DNA of 64,000 nt. Origin: Paenibacillus sp. UNC451MF (GTDB lineage Bacteria > Bacillota > Bacilli > Paenibacillales > NBRC-103111). The notes below the pieces were generated by a model, which was not told the DNA's origin, searched no databases, and was given only the letters and a program-made list of their open reading frames with translations. The first letter of the stretch is position 1. Every line of letters starts with the position of its first letter. The DNA is taken from the NCBI RefSeq assembly GCF_000686845.1, contig NZ_JMLS01000026.1, positions 44,954-108,953 on the forward strand, in the 5' to 3' direction. Both the position numbers and the translations under genes were made by a program. Of this stretch, positions 55,741-64,000 are shown one piece after another.

Positions 55741-56340
55741 TTATAATTCTGGTTTAGCAATGGTTTCTGAGTTCTGTTTCATTGCTTCAATACCGGCAAG
55801 GAAGGTATCGATCAGCAGGCGGAAGCTGACATCGAGATCAAGCAGCAGCCCAAAGCCACCCCGTTGTTCGAGTGAAGCAAAGCCATGCAGAAGGCTGCGT
55901 AATCCTCGAACGACATGAATGGCAGCGTCGCCTTTTAAGTCGTAAGCGTGCAGCACGCGTACGGCGAGATCGACGATGTCTCCCCCAACCTTTTGGATCT
56001 CCGTGTCCGCTGCATCTGGAGCACGAAGCGTTGCATCGTACAAACCCGGATGGGTTCGGGCAAAAGAAATATACGCTTCACTAATCGCGTGTACGGCAGC
56101 AGCACCGGACTGGCCTACGGCTGCACGAGTCATGACATCAAGCAGCTGATCCAGCCCGTAAACGGCGAGCTTTTTGCGAAGACCTGGCAATCCGTTGACA
56201 TGGTTATACAGGGAGGGAGATTTGATATCTAGCTTTTGAGCTAGGGAGGCCAACGTAATCTCGTCCAGTCCTTGGGAGTCGGCCATTTCTGCTGCCGCTT
56301 GCAAAACCGTGTGTAAATCAAGTCCGTTTCGTGGTGACAT
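55741..56340 (-). CDS. TetR/AcrR family regulator with WHG-type C-terminal domain
   Basis: 199 residues. The HTH (about 5-55) includes DEITLASLAQKLDIKSPSLYNHV; the C-terminal ligand domain has YDATLRAPDAAD and the GLRSLLHGFASLEQ helix of TetR_C_33/WHG proteins. ATG 56340 is seven bases after AAAAGGAG; an in-frame extension to 56460 would cover the operators. First gene of a three-gene minus-strand operon that it probably represses. Confidence 0.87.
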   Translation of the reverse strand: MSPRNGLDLHTVLQAAAEMADSQGLDEITLASLAQKLDIKSPSLYNHVNGLPGLRKKLAVYGLDQLLDVMTRAAVGQSGAAAVHAISEAYISFARTHPGLYDATLRAPDAADTEIQKVGGDIVDLAVRVLHAYDLKGDAAIHVVRGLRSLLHGFASLEQRGGFGLLLDLDVSFRLLIDTFLAGIEAMKQNSETIAKPEL

Positions 56341-56359
56341 GGGTAAGCTCCTTTTTAAT

Positions 56360-56404
56360 AAAACTAATAACGTTAGTTTTATATTAACTAATGATATTAG
56401 TTTT
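56360..56404 (-). promoter_or_regulatory. Tandem operators of the TetR operon
   Basis: Two dyads: AAAACTAATAACGTTAGTTTT spans 56360-56380 (arms AAAACTAA and TTAGTTTT), and ACTAAT...ATTAGT spans 56387-56401. They lie within 65 bases of the tetR start, as expected for self-repression. Nothing else is evident up to 56612. Confidence 0.7.
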
Positions 56405-56612
56405 ATCAATGGGTAAATTCCATAAAATAAAAAAAATATAAGCTGTGCGATGTTTAGCACGAGGGAACCGCTTGAAGTAAGTTTTGATCGGCAATTATAA
56501 TAAATAGAAAGTATGTTCGATTACTTAGCTGGCTCTTATAAGGACGTTTTAGGAAATGGACAGGCTTGATGTTGATTGAATCTAATTAGATCTTTGGAAA
56601 TGAGGAACCCCC

Positions 56613-57287
56613 ATGACATCCTTATTCGAATTACATGCAGATGAGCCAAGACTTCGTCAATTATGCCTTCAAGACACTAGATTGGCAGAGCTGGTTAAAG
56701 CGGTTGGCCCACTAACCGTACCGAAACGTACGGATGGTTTTGAATACTTGTCCAAGTCCCTGATCAGTCAGCAGCTTTCTGTCAAAGCGGCAGCAACAAT
56801 TTGTCAACGTGTAGAACAACAATGCGGCGAGATCACACCGGATTCTATGTTGACCGCTTCGGAGGAAGCCTTGCGCGCCGCGGGCGTCTCCAGGCCTAAG
56901 ATAGGCTATATCAAAGGGCTTGCCCAACTGGTCAAGCAAGGAGAAATCGACTTCACTGCATGGCACGACATGAGCGATGGGGAAGCCATCGATGCTTTGA
57001 CGAAGGTAAAAGGAATTGGCCGATGGACGGCGGAAATGTTTTTGATATTCTTCATGGGGCGGGAGAATGTGCTTTCGTTGGGGGATGTGGGGCTACGCCG
57101 CGCAGCCTTGTGGCTGTATGAAGGGGAACGAGGGGACGGTCCAGCGTTGGAGCAGCAGAGTCTGGCTTGGGAGCCGTATCGTTCGATTGCTTCTTTGTAT
57201 TTATGGGAAGCTATTAATCAGGGATATGTTGGTGCAGGAGAGTATAAGCAATTTCGCGAGAAGCTCGCTGAGCAGCAGCGTGAATAA
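56613..57287 (+). CDS. DNA-3-methyladenine glycosylase II (AlkA-like, HhH-GPD)
   Basis: 224 residues. The helix-hairpin-helix is LTKVKGIGRWTAEMFLIFFMG (about 126-146), with the catalytic Asp in LSLGDVGLRRA (about D155). It removes 3-methyladenine and related bases. It lacks the N-terminal Ada-like domain of E. coli AlkA, which is normal for this family. ATG 56613 after GAGGA. Seventeen bases separate it from an alkyltransferase-like gene. Confidence 0.92.
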   Translation: MTSLFELHADEPRLRQLCLQDTRLAELVKAVGPLTVPKRTDGFEYLSKSLISQQLSVKAAATICQRVEQQCGEITPDSMLTASEEALRAAGVSRPKIGYIKGLAQLVKQGEIDFTAWHDMSDGEAIDALTKVKGIGRWTAEMFLIFFMGRENVLSLGDVGLRRAALWLYEGERGDGPALEQQSLAWEPYRSIASLYLWEAINQGYVGAGEYKQFREKLAEQQRE

Positions 57288-57304
57288 GGGAGCGGGTGTA
57301 AGGG

Positions 57305-57619
57305 ATGACGCCTTTTACCGAACAGGTTATTAAGGTTATTAAAGGAATACCGGAAGGGCATGTGATGACCTATGGGCAGATTGCTGAATTGGCCGGAAGC
57401 CGGAGAGCGGCAAGGCAGGTCGTGCGGATTCTTCACTCTTCCAGTAAGAAATACAACCTGCCCTGGTACCGGGTCGTCAACTCCAAAGGAGAGATAGGGC
57501 TTCAGGAAGAGGAATCCAGATTCATACAAATCATGCACCTGCAAAATGAAGGGGTTACGGTGGATGATCAAGGCAAACTGGATCTGCCCCGTTGGCAGTT
57601 TCATCCTCCGTGCGATTAA
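57305..57619 (+). CDS. Alkyltransferase-like protein (ATL) lacking the active cysteine
   Basis: 104 residues of the MGMT C-terminal DNA-binding fold. HVMTYGQIAELAGSRRAARQVV is the HTH recognition region with the arginine finger. Where MGMT has PCHR, this protein reads LPWYRVVNSKGEIG, with Trp for the acceptor Cys, the hallmark of ATL proteins. ATLs bind O6-alkylguanine and flag it for nucleotide excision repair. Cotranscribed with alkA, making a small alkylation-repair operon. It lacks the second partner often found, MGMT itself. Confidence 0.9.
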   Translation: MTPFTEQVIKVIKGIPEGHVMTYGQIAELAGSRRAARQVVRILHSSSKKYNLPWYRVVNSKGEIGLQEEESRFIQIMHLQNEGVTVDDQGKLDLPRWQFHPPCD

Positions 57620-57685
57620 TGCGCAGTGGAGTAAACAAGGCTATGGAAGAGCGGTGCGATCGTGTACTTTTACAAGTTAATCATT

Positions 57686-57730
57686 AAGGGCATGTATAAT
57701 CCGTTTCGGGTCAATACACGCCCTTTTTAT
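57686..57730 (+). terminator. Terminator after the ATL gene
   Basis: AAGGGCATGTAT (57686-57697) pairs with ATACACGCCCTT (57714-57725), followed by TTTAT. Confidence 0.85.
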
Positions 57731-57757
57731 TAGCCAGTTCTTTATTTGACCCAAAGT

Positions 57758-59107
57758 TTAGTTCTCTTGTCCGCGAAATTCGGTCGGGGTCATTCCGGTG
57801 ACTTTTTTAAACACCCGGCTGAAGTAGTTAGGGTCCTTGTAGCCAACCTCGAAGCAAACCTCTTTGAGACTTAATTCATTAGAAGCCATGAGTTCTTTGG
57901 CTTTCTCGATTCTAAGTCGGGTAAGGAAATCGATGAACGTTTCCCCTATATGCTGCTTGAACACTTTGCTGAAATAGTGGGGATTGAGGTGAACGAAATC
58001 GGCTGCTTCCTCGAGCGAAATATCTTCGGTGAATCTGCTTTCGATGTAGTTTTTTGCCTTATCCAGCACATGGATCGTTTGTTCCTCGCGCTCCTCGCGG
58101 ATGCGCTGCAGGGCGGACAATACATAGGATCGATGCTCTGTGGATTCCCTTTGATCGCTTGGATTGCTAAGGGAAGAGACCCCGCCTTGCTTCCTCAGCT
58201 CCGCAAATAAGCATACTTTGCCGCCTTGTTCAAAATAGGTCGAAGCAAACACAGCCTCAAAGTAGGATTTGCGCAGGCCCTCGACATCCGAATGAGTCGA
58301 GCCGATACCGATGGAGACCGTAAGGGCAAGCTGTCTCTCCGTTATTGAGCAAAGTTTTTCTCCGTACTGGCGCATAATAGATTGCCAATCCGAATCTTGA
58401 ACGTCAGGCGGTTTACTCAGAAAAACGGCCATATGCCTATCGATAAAGGAGCTGATAAGAGAAGGTCCAGCAAAGTGAGACTTGGCGAAGCTGCGGACCG
58501 TATCGTACATTTTTTTCTTATCCAGCGAATATACGTGTTCGGGCTCGGAGAATGCAATCACAACAGAGCAGCCTTGATCCAGAGGAAAGTCAAGCCACTC
58601 GGATAGTAAGGGAGCGCTTGCTCCAAGCACTTGATCTACCATAAACATGAGGGCGAGCTCATTCTCTACGAGCGGCTGCAGCTGCGACACCTTATCCCGG
58701 AGCTGCAGGTCTTCCATCCGTTTCAGACGTTCCCGTTCCAGCTCAGCTACAAGCTGCTGAAGGGTCTGAACGACTTGCTCCCTTCGGGCAGGCTTCACTA
58801 TGTATTCCTTTACACCAAGGGTTAGCGCCTCCTTGGCATAAGAAAAATAGTCATATGCAGTGACGAGCACCATCTTTGTCTCAGGCAGCTGCCTTTTGAT
58901 TTCCCTAAGCGCATCCAAGCCCTGGATGCCCGGCATGTTGACATCCATCAAAATAATGTGCGGACGATGCTCTTCCGCTCGTTCGATGGCCATTCTGCCA
59001 TTCTCGGCATGGATAATTTCAAACTGATCCGGCAGCATGCGTTGAACGATCCATTCCAGACCTTCACGCTCCAAAGCTTCATCATCAGCTATCAACAGTC
59101 GATACAT
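57758..59107 (-). CDS. YesN-like AraC-type response regulator
   Basis: About 449 residues. The receiver (about 1-118) has phospho-Asp in IILMDVNMPG (about D55) and the switch Lys in VKPARREQ. A variable middle (about 130-340) is followed by two AraC helix-turn-helices (about 350-449, with NPHYFSKVFKQHIGETFIDFL and DPNYFSRVFKKVTGMTPTEFR). Start ATG 59107 or GTG 59119 (both close to AAAGGAG). The gene overlaps the histidine kinase by about 23 bases, the usual YesM-YesN pairing. Confidence 0.92.
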   Translation of the reverse strand: MYRLLIADDEALEREGLEWIVQRMLPDQFEIIHAENGRMAIERAEEHRPHIILMDVNMPGIQGLDALREIKRQLPETKMVLVTAYDYFSYAKEALTLGVKEYIVKPARREQVVQTLQQLVAELERERLKRMEDLQLRDKVSQLQPLVENELALMFMVDQVLGASAPLLSEWLDFPLDQGCSVVIAFSEPEHVYSLDKKKMYDTVRSFAKSHFAGPSLISSFIDRHMAVFLSKPPDVQDSDWQSIMRQYGEKLCSITERQLALTVSIGIGSTHSDVEGLRKSYFEAVFASTYFEQGGKVCLFAELRKQGGVSSLSNPSDQRESTEHRSYVLSALQRIREEREEQTIHVLDKAKNYIESRFTEDISLEEAADFVHLNPHYFSKVFKQHIGETFIDFLTRLRIEKAKELMASNELSLKEVCFEVGYKDPNYFSRVFKKVTGMTPTEFRGQEN

Positions 59108-60569
59108 CGGTCGATGCACTCTCCTTTCCGTCAGGTATGCGGATAAGAATACGGGTTCCTTTCCCGGGCTTGCTTTGAATAGCTACCAGATCACTCCGTT
59201 CAAAGAACAATTGCAGTCGTTTAAAAACATTCGCCGTCCCGAGTCCTGTGGACGGTTTCTTCATCTGCTCCGACGACTCCCCGATAGCGGGTCGTACTCC
59301 GCCCTCCAGATGGAGCAGTCGTTGCCGTACATCCTCGCTCATTCCAACTCCATTATCCTCGACGGCAAGGCAGATGCCTTCGGAGTCCCTCCGAACGGCT
59401 ATGCGAATCACGGCGCCTTGCTCCATGCTCTCAATGCCATGCAAAAAGGCGTTTTCCACCAAAGGCTGAATCGTAAGGGCGGGTATAGGTGCGGACAGAG
59501 CGGAAGAATCGATCTCCATATCGAAACTCACCCGATCGCGAAAACGCGCATGCTGAATGGCTATGTATTCTTTAACATGGTCGAGCTCATCCTTCAGTGT
59601 CACCGGTTGATCTAATCTGCTTAAGTTATAGCGCAGCAGATTGGACATAGAAACGATAAGGTCGCTCGTTTTCTCCGCACCTTCAATCAGTGCCAGCTTG
59701 GAAAGCACATTGAGCGTATTGAATAGAAAATGGGGCTGAATCTGGCTTTGCAGAGCCTGAAGCTCCAATTCCTTAACGAGACGGTCCTTCTCTAGGCTTT
59801 CCTTATCTTTTTCGATGAGAATGTACAAATCCGCTATCATCTGCTTAAAGGCATCGGATAAAATCCCCAGCTCATCTTCTGAACGAGGGGGTGCGGAGTC
59901 AGTCGCCGACTGCAGCTGACCTTTGGAAAAATGCTGAGCCATTCGTACAAGACGGCGAACCGGTCCAGTAATGCTGCCGGATATCCATAAGGCAAGCCCG
60001 ATCCCCAGCAGCGTATTGACTACAAACACAGCTGCTCCGAGCCGGTTCATCCGGCTGTTTTCCGCTTGCAGCTGCATGTAGACAGGCTGATAGGAGCTCA
60101 GCTCCAGATCGACGAGACTTTGCCCCTCCTCACGGATAAATCCGAAAGTGGCCTCTGCATCTTCATAATGGCTTAGCGCTTCGGCCTGAGAATGGGCGAG
60201 CGCTGAGGCGAGAGAAGCTTGCTCCTGCTCTTGGAGCGTGTCCAGCATATGAAGGTAGGTTGTCAGTTCTGAAGGATGTAGAGAGGAGGGCAGCTGTGCC
60301 GTGAGCTCCTCGCGAATGGCTGCCATCTCGGCTTGCCCTCGTTCGATATCCGTCGTATCGGTTCCTTGCGGATTCAGTAAGTAGCCGTATAACGTCTTCA
60401 GAGATTGCTCTGCTGTTTGTGCGCCTTGCTTGTATTGAAGCATTCGCTCCATCGTCCTGTTATAGCTGCTCTGAACGATCTTCCCGCTCTCAAAGACGAA
60501 GAAGGTCACGGCATTAGCCAGAAGCACCAGCAAAGGGATAAACAAAAGCAGCTTGGTACGTATCGTCAT
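59085..60569 (-). CDS. YesM-like sensor histidine kinase
   Basis: 494 residues. N-terminal helix (about 6-26), an extracytoplasmic helical sensor (about 27-180), a second helix (about 183-205), HAMP (about 207-260) and His_kinase domain with the phospho-His in LQSQIQPHFLFNTLNVL (about H280). HATPase motifs VENAFLHGIESM, VEDNGVGMSE and GLGTANVFKRL follow. It overlaps the sugar-binding protein gene by four bases, so the two products are likely made together as sensor partners. Confidence 0.92.
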   Translation of the reverse strand: MTIRTKLLLFIPLLVLLANAVTFFVFESGKIVQSSYNRTMERMLQYKQGAQTAEQSLKTLYGYLLNPQGTDTTDIERGQAEMAAIREELTAQLPSSLHPSELTTYLHMLDTLQEQEQASLASALAHSQAEALSHYEDAEATFGFIREEGQSLVDLELSSYQPVYMQLQAENSRMNRLGAAVFVVNTLLGIGLALWISGSITGPVRRLVRMAQHFSKGQLQSATDSAPPRSEDELGILSDAFKQMIADLYILIEKDKESLEKDRLVKELELQALQSQIQPHFLFNTLNVLSKLALIEGAEKTSDLIVSMSNLLRYNLSRLDQPVTLKDELDHVKEYIAIQHARFRDRVSFDMEIDSSALSAPIPALTIQPLVENAFLHGIESMEQGAVIRIAVRRDSEGICLAVEDNGVGMSEDVRQRLLHLEGGVRPAIGESSEQMKKPSTGLGTANVFKRLQLFFERSDLVAIQSKPGKGTRILIRIPDGKESASTDVSTVDS

Positions 60570-61552
60570 TGGCTAGCACCTCCTGCGGTGCCACCCAAGC
60601 TGGCCGGATCAAGAACGGTGGTAGGAATAAAGTGCTGCTTCTCCGAAGCTTGGCCGCTCCAATAATGGTTGAGCAGACCGACAGCATCGTATCCCATTTT
60701 ATAGGGCTGCTGAACGATGGAGGAAACTATTTTTCCTTGCCGGATGCCATCGATGGTTTCCGGCAAATCGTCGAAGGAATAAATTTGCAGATCGTTCCGA
60801 TTAGCCCGCTCGGCTGCTTTCATGATGCCTATGCCATCCAGTGCGCTGAATCCGACCATGATCTGCATCTGCGGATACTTCGCGAGCATATCGGCCGCTT
60901 GCTGTTCAGCCTGAAGCCGGGAAATATTGGACGTTCGCACCTCCGTAATGGTGAGATTAGGGTAGCCGTGAATAACCTCTTGGAACCCTTCCAGTCGTAA
61001 CCTCTGACTCTCGGCTGAGCTCCCGACAAGAACGCCAATACTGCCCGCGCTCCCGGTCTTTTGTACGACAAGCTCACCCATCCGTTGGCCTGCTTCTTCA
61101 TTATCTGTTCCGATATAGGACAACCGCGTGCTGTCCGGTTCGTCTGTATCTACAGTAAGGACGGCGATACCTTTGGCAATCGCTTTATCGATCCATTGCT
61201 TATATTCCGGATTGCCAACACCTTGAACCAGAATGGCATCGGCCTTGGCGGCAATCGCCTTCTCGAGCAGCTTCGTCTGCTCGGCTAGATTAATACGGAA
61301 AGAGCCGGTATATTCCAGCTCCCAGCCGTACTGCTGGGCAGCAGCGCGGGCTCCCTGCTCAACGGATCGCCAGAACGGGTTATCCAGCTCTTGCGAAATG
61401 AGTACAATGTGCCGCGGTGCCGGTTCCAACGCGACTGACGGCGGTTGAGCCAGCTCCCGAATCCGCGTTGTTGAGAATAAAAATTGCAGCAGCAGGCAGA
61501 TGAACACTAAGCTAAGAATAAGAAGGCCTATAGACCATCTTCGATTCGACAT
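60566..61552 (-). CDS. Membrane-anchored periplasmic-binding-protein-like sugar sensor
   Basis: 328 residues. A single N-terminal helix (about 8-26, LLILSLVFICLLLQFLF) has no lipobox, so it is anchored rather than released. The rest is a Peripla_BP_4 ribose-binding-protein fold: HIVLISQELDNPFWRSVEQGA, IGTDNEEAGQRMGE and SFDDLPETIDGIRQGKI. No transporter genes accompany it. In Bacillota such proteins (for example XylFII) bind sugar and touch the kinase to form three-component systems. Confidence 0.88.
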   Translation of the reverse strand: MSNRRWSIGLLILSLVFICLLLQFLFSTTRIRELAQPPSVALEPAPRHIVLISQELDNPFWRSVEQGARAAAQQYGWELEYTGSFRINLAEQTKLLEKAIAAKADAILVQGVGNPEYKQWIDKAIAKGIAVLTVDTDEPDSTRLSYIGTDNEEAGQRMGELVVQKTGSAGSIGVLVGSSAESQRLRLEGFQEVIHGYPNLTITEVRTSNISRLQAEQQAADMLAKYPQMQIMVGFSALDGIGIMKAAERANRNDLQIYSFDDLPETIDGIRQGKIVSSIVQQPYKMGYDAVGLLNHYWSGQASEKQHFIPTTVLDPASLGGTAGGASQ

Positions 61553-61754
61553 ACTTGCCTCCCGATGGCTAGCTGTATACTATACGTTCATTATACAAAA
61601 CTGGCGGCATAATCCAAAACGGACCGAGGCGAGTCGGGTAAGCTTGGAATACAAGTCTTTACTAATCCAAGGCTTTTTCATAAACTGATATTTATGAAGA
61701 GTCTGTGTGACCGTCTATCGGCCAAATTCGAACAGGACCGGAAGGAGCTACAGC

Positions 61755-63791
61755 ATGAGTTCTGCTATTCAACAACAAACAGGAGTGTTTCCATCCGTAT
61801 GTTCATTGGATTGCCCTGATCAATGCGGTTTATTGGTTCATAAGGAAAACGGGAAAATCGTGAAAATTGAAGGAGATCCGTCGCATCCGGTGACCCAAGG
61901 GGCCATCTGCAACAAGGTCCGTAATATGGGCGAGCGAATCTATGACGCCAAGCGGCTTCAATACCCTTTGAAACGGACGGGAAAAAAGGGAAGCGGGCAA
62001 TTCGAGCGCATTACGTGGAAGGAAGCTATTGAGACAATCACTTCCAACTGGAAAAAGACAATGGAAGAGCATGGTGCGGAAGCGATCATGCCCTACAGCT
62101 TTTATGGCAACATGGGATTAATCGGAACAGAGGGGATGGACCGGCGGTTTTTCCACCGTCTGGGTGCAACCCGGTTGAAGTATTCTATCTGCTCTGCGGC
62201 AGGCTCGGAAGGCTATAGCTACACGATGGGCTCAGGCGTGGGGACCGATCCAGAGGATACCGTTCATGCGAAGCTGTTTATCATGTGGGGGATCAATACG
62301 GTCAGCACTAATATGCACCAGGTGGTCCTTGCGGAGAAAGCAAGGAAGAATGGAGCCCAGATCGTCGTTATCGACGTTCATAAAAACCAGACCGGCCGTT
62401 GGGCCGATTGGTTCATTCCGATCAAGCCAGGTACGGATGCAGCCTTGGCGCTAGGCATCATGCACATTCTGTTCGACGAACAGATGACAGATGAAGCCTT
62501 TTTGCAAGAATACACCGTAGGCCATGAGGAGCTGCGGAAGCATGTCCGGCAGTATGATCCGGTCACCGTGTCGGGAATTACCGGTGTGCCTGTGGAGGAT
62601 ATCTACAAGCTGGCCCGTATGTACGGGCAAACTTCGCCTTCGTTTATAAGGATCGGCAATGGGCCTCAGCATCATGATAACGGAGGGATGTGCATCCGTA
62701 CCATTTCCTGTCTGCCCGCGCTTACTGGGCAATGGCTTGTGCCAGGCGGCGGCGCAATCAAAGGCAATGGGTCTGTTCTAGGTCACAATGAGTCCGCACT
62801 GATGCGTCCAGATTTATTGCCGGGTAAGGTGCGTCAAGTCAATATGAACCAGCTGGGCAGCGCATTGCTTGAGCTGGACCCTCCTATACGTTCGCTTTAC
62901 GTCTACAATTCGAACCCGGCGGTAGTGGCTCCGGAGGCGAATAAAGTAAGGCAGGGACTGGAGCGCGAAGATTTGTTTACCGTCGTCCATGAGCTGTTCA
63001 TGACCGAAACTGCACGCTATGCGGACATCGTGCTGCCGGCTACTTCAGCGTTTGAGAATACGGATTTTTACGCCTCCTACTGGCATCATTATATTCAAAT
63101 ACAACAGCCGGTGATCGAGCCTTATGGCGAAAGTAAATCGAATGTCGATGTATTCCGCCTGCTTGCGCAAGCGATGGGCTTTGAAGATCAGGCACTGCGC
63201 GATACGGACGAGGAGCTGATTAGGCAGGCGCTTAATAATCCAGCCAATCCGGTATTGGAGGGGATCACCTATGAGTCGCTTGTAGAGCGGCAGTATGTGA
63301 AAGGAGCAGTCAAGCCGCTGTTTCCGGGAAGATTGAAGACGCCGAGCGGCAAGATCGAGCTGTACTCCCAAGCTATGGAGAGAAGAGGCTTTCCTCCGCT
63401 CCCAACCTATACGCCGCTTTGCGAAGATGAGGATTTGCCGTTTCTGTTCATTCCGGGACCGAATCATAACTTCCTTAACTCGACCTTTTCCAATAATGAG
63501 AAGCATGTCCGTATGGAAAAGACGCAGAAGGTGCATATGAATGTTAAGGATGCCCAAGCACGCGGCATTCAGAACGGAGAGCTCGTTCGCGTATGGAACA
63601 GCCGCGGAGAATGCGAGCTGACCGCATCGGTCGGAGAAGACGTTCTGCCGGGAGTGGTAGTAAGCCAAGGGTTATGGGCGGACTCGCCGGGTGGCAAGAG
63701 AACGGTTAACGCTCTGACTCCGGATCGCCTTGCCGATATGGGGGGAGGAGCGACCTTCTTCTCAGGCCGCGTACAGGTGGATAAACTTTAG
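61755..63791 (+). CDS. Molybdopterin oxidoreductase, DMSO-reductase family (YoaE-like)
   Basis: 678 residues. The N-terminal 4Fe-4S cysteines are CSLDCPDQCGLL plus GAICNK; the molybdopterin domains follow (WKEAIETITSNWKK, WGINTVSTN, VVIDVHKNQTGRWADWFIPIKPGTDAALALGIMH split by pterin contacts), with a C-terminal molydop_binding domain (about 565-678, FLNSTFSNNEKHVRMEKTQ). The position that carries Cys, SeCys or Ser in formate or nitrate enzymes reads SAAGSEGYSY here, so the metal ligand may be Ser. No Tat signal, so cytoplasmic. ATG 61755 after GAAGGAGC. Substrate unknown. Confidence 0.87.
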   Translation: MSSAIQQQTGVFPSVCSLDCPDQCGLLVHKENGKIVKIEGDPSHPVTQGAICNKVRNMGERIYDAKRLQYPLKRTGKKGSGQFERITWKEAIETITSNWKKTMEEHGAEAIMPYSFYGNMGLIGTEGMDRRFFHRLGATRLKYSICSAAGSEGYSYTMGSGVGTDPEDTVHAKLFIMWGINTVSTNMHQVVLAEKARKNGAQIVVIDVHKNQTGRWADWFIPIKPGTDAALALGIMHILFDEQMTDEAFLQEYTVGHEELRKHVRQYDPVTVSGITGVPVEDIYKLARMYGQTSPSFIRIGNGPQHHDNGGMCIRTISCLPALTGQWLVPGGGAIKGNGSVLGHNESALMRPDLLPGKVRQVNMNQLGSALLELDPPIRSLYVYNSNPAVVAPEANKVRQGLEREDLFTVVHELFMTETARYADIVLPATSAFENTDFYASYWHHYIQIQQPVIEPYGESKSNVDVFRLLAQAMGFEDQALRDTDEELIRQALNNPANPVLEGITYESLVERQYVKGAVKPLFPGRLKTPSGKIELYSQAMERRGFPPLPTYTPLCEDEDLPFLFIPGPNHNFLNSTFSNNEKHVRMEKTQKVHMNVKDAQARGIQNGELVRVWNSRGECELTASVGEDVLPGVVVSQGLWADSPGGKRTVNALTPDRLADMGGGATFFSGRVQVDKL

Positions 63792-63842
63792 CAAGATGAC
63801 GTTCAGACGGCTAATAAGATAAATAGACCGTTACCTGCGTAT

Positions 63843-64000
63843 AGGGGACTGACCCCGTAATGTGAGACAAATTAAAGCACCTTCAAGAGAATGCAACCAT
63901 GTCGTAAGATATGGAGACAACCTTGGAGGTGTTTTTTCGTTGACAACCAGAGTAAGCTATCCAGTAGAAGTGAAGATGAAAGCCATTGAGATGAGATTGG
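63843..64000 (+). mobile_element. Left end of an IS3-type insertion sequence, cut by window
   Basis: A terminal-repeat-like stretch (GGGGACTGACCCCGTAATG around 63844-63862) followed by an OrfA-type start. The right end is outside the window. No copy of the IS is seen elsewhere here. Confidence 0.7.
63940..64000 (+). CDS. IS3-family transposase OrfA, 3' cut by window
   Basis: TTG start at 63940 about 10 bases after TTGGAGGTG. The 20 visible codons read MTTRVSYPVEVKMKAIEMRL, the N-terminus of the HTH_23 DNA-binding OrfA of IS150/IS3-group elements. Only the first helix is visible. Confidence 0.75.
   Translation, partial: MTTRVSYPVEVKMKAIEMRL

Overview
The window looks like chromosomal DNA of a Bacillota spore-former of the Paenibacillus type. 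Evidence: a T-box-controlled ilv-leu operon, a SigI/RsgI pair, a YjcZ-like 44-residue protein, TGTNA-N7-TNACA nitrogen boxes, YesM/YesN-type regulators, strong AGGAGG ribosome sites and frequent GTG/TTG starts. The genus assignment is inference from gene content; there is no rRNA here.

Layout. 1-2904: end of a surface-glycosylation cluster (GT-C enzyme cut by the window edge, GT2, GtrA). 2931-11484: branched-chain amino acid synthesis (promoter, Leu-type T-box, ilvB, ilvN, a nested stem structure, ilvC, leuA), then a tiny glycine-rich protein, an inverted aminotransferase and a detached leuB; leuC and leuD are absent. 11640-21083: PerR-boxed peroxiredoxin, gcvH, bactofilin, GH15 hydrolase, small proteins, sigI-rsgI and an aldo/keto reductase. 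22106-26160: a 39-bp tandem repeat ahead of a Gfo/Idh/MocA oxidoreductase, an orphan four-PAS histidine kinase and a sulfite-oxidase-fold protein. 26126-29887: an AT-rich segment bounded by a 34-bp direct repeat of the end of that last gene, filled with gene remnants and one large membrane protein. 29983-40719: DinB, an SsuABC-type ABC operon, MerR plus MFS, a second MFS, another MocA oxidoreductase and a YhgE/Pip protein. 40797-51758: a nitrogen-regulated ureohydrolase cluster. 52058-64000: sugar porter, a stretch of decayed genes, a TetR operon, two alkylation-repair genes, a membrane sugar-sensing three-component system, a molybdopterin oxidoreductase and the edge of an IS3-type insertion sequence.

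Two discoveries stand out. First, two paralogous ureohydrolase genes flank a divergent ANTAR (AmiR/NasR-like) antiterminator gene. Each ureohydrolase has a leader with a hairpin followed by a terminator hairpin that share a conserved junction, and the two promoter regions together hold three perfect GlnR/TnrA boxes. The second ureohydrolase leads into a peptide/nickel-family ABC transporter and an MFS carrier. This looks like a two-layer (nitrogen plus antitermination) system for a guanidino nitrogen source. Second, two copies of a roughly 180-195-bp long-hairpin element lie 16.5 kb apart in opposite orientation, each sandwiched between two terminators that share stem sequence with each other at that locus but not with the other locus.

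All calls come from reading the sequence and translations by eye; no database search or folding program was run. Terminator, promoter and operator calls are pattern matches.
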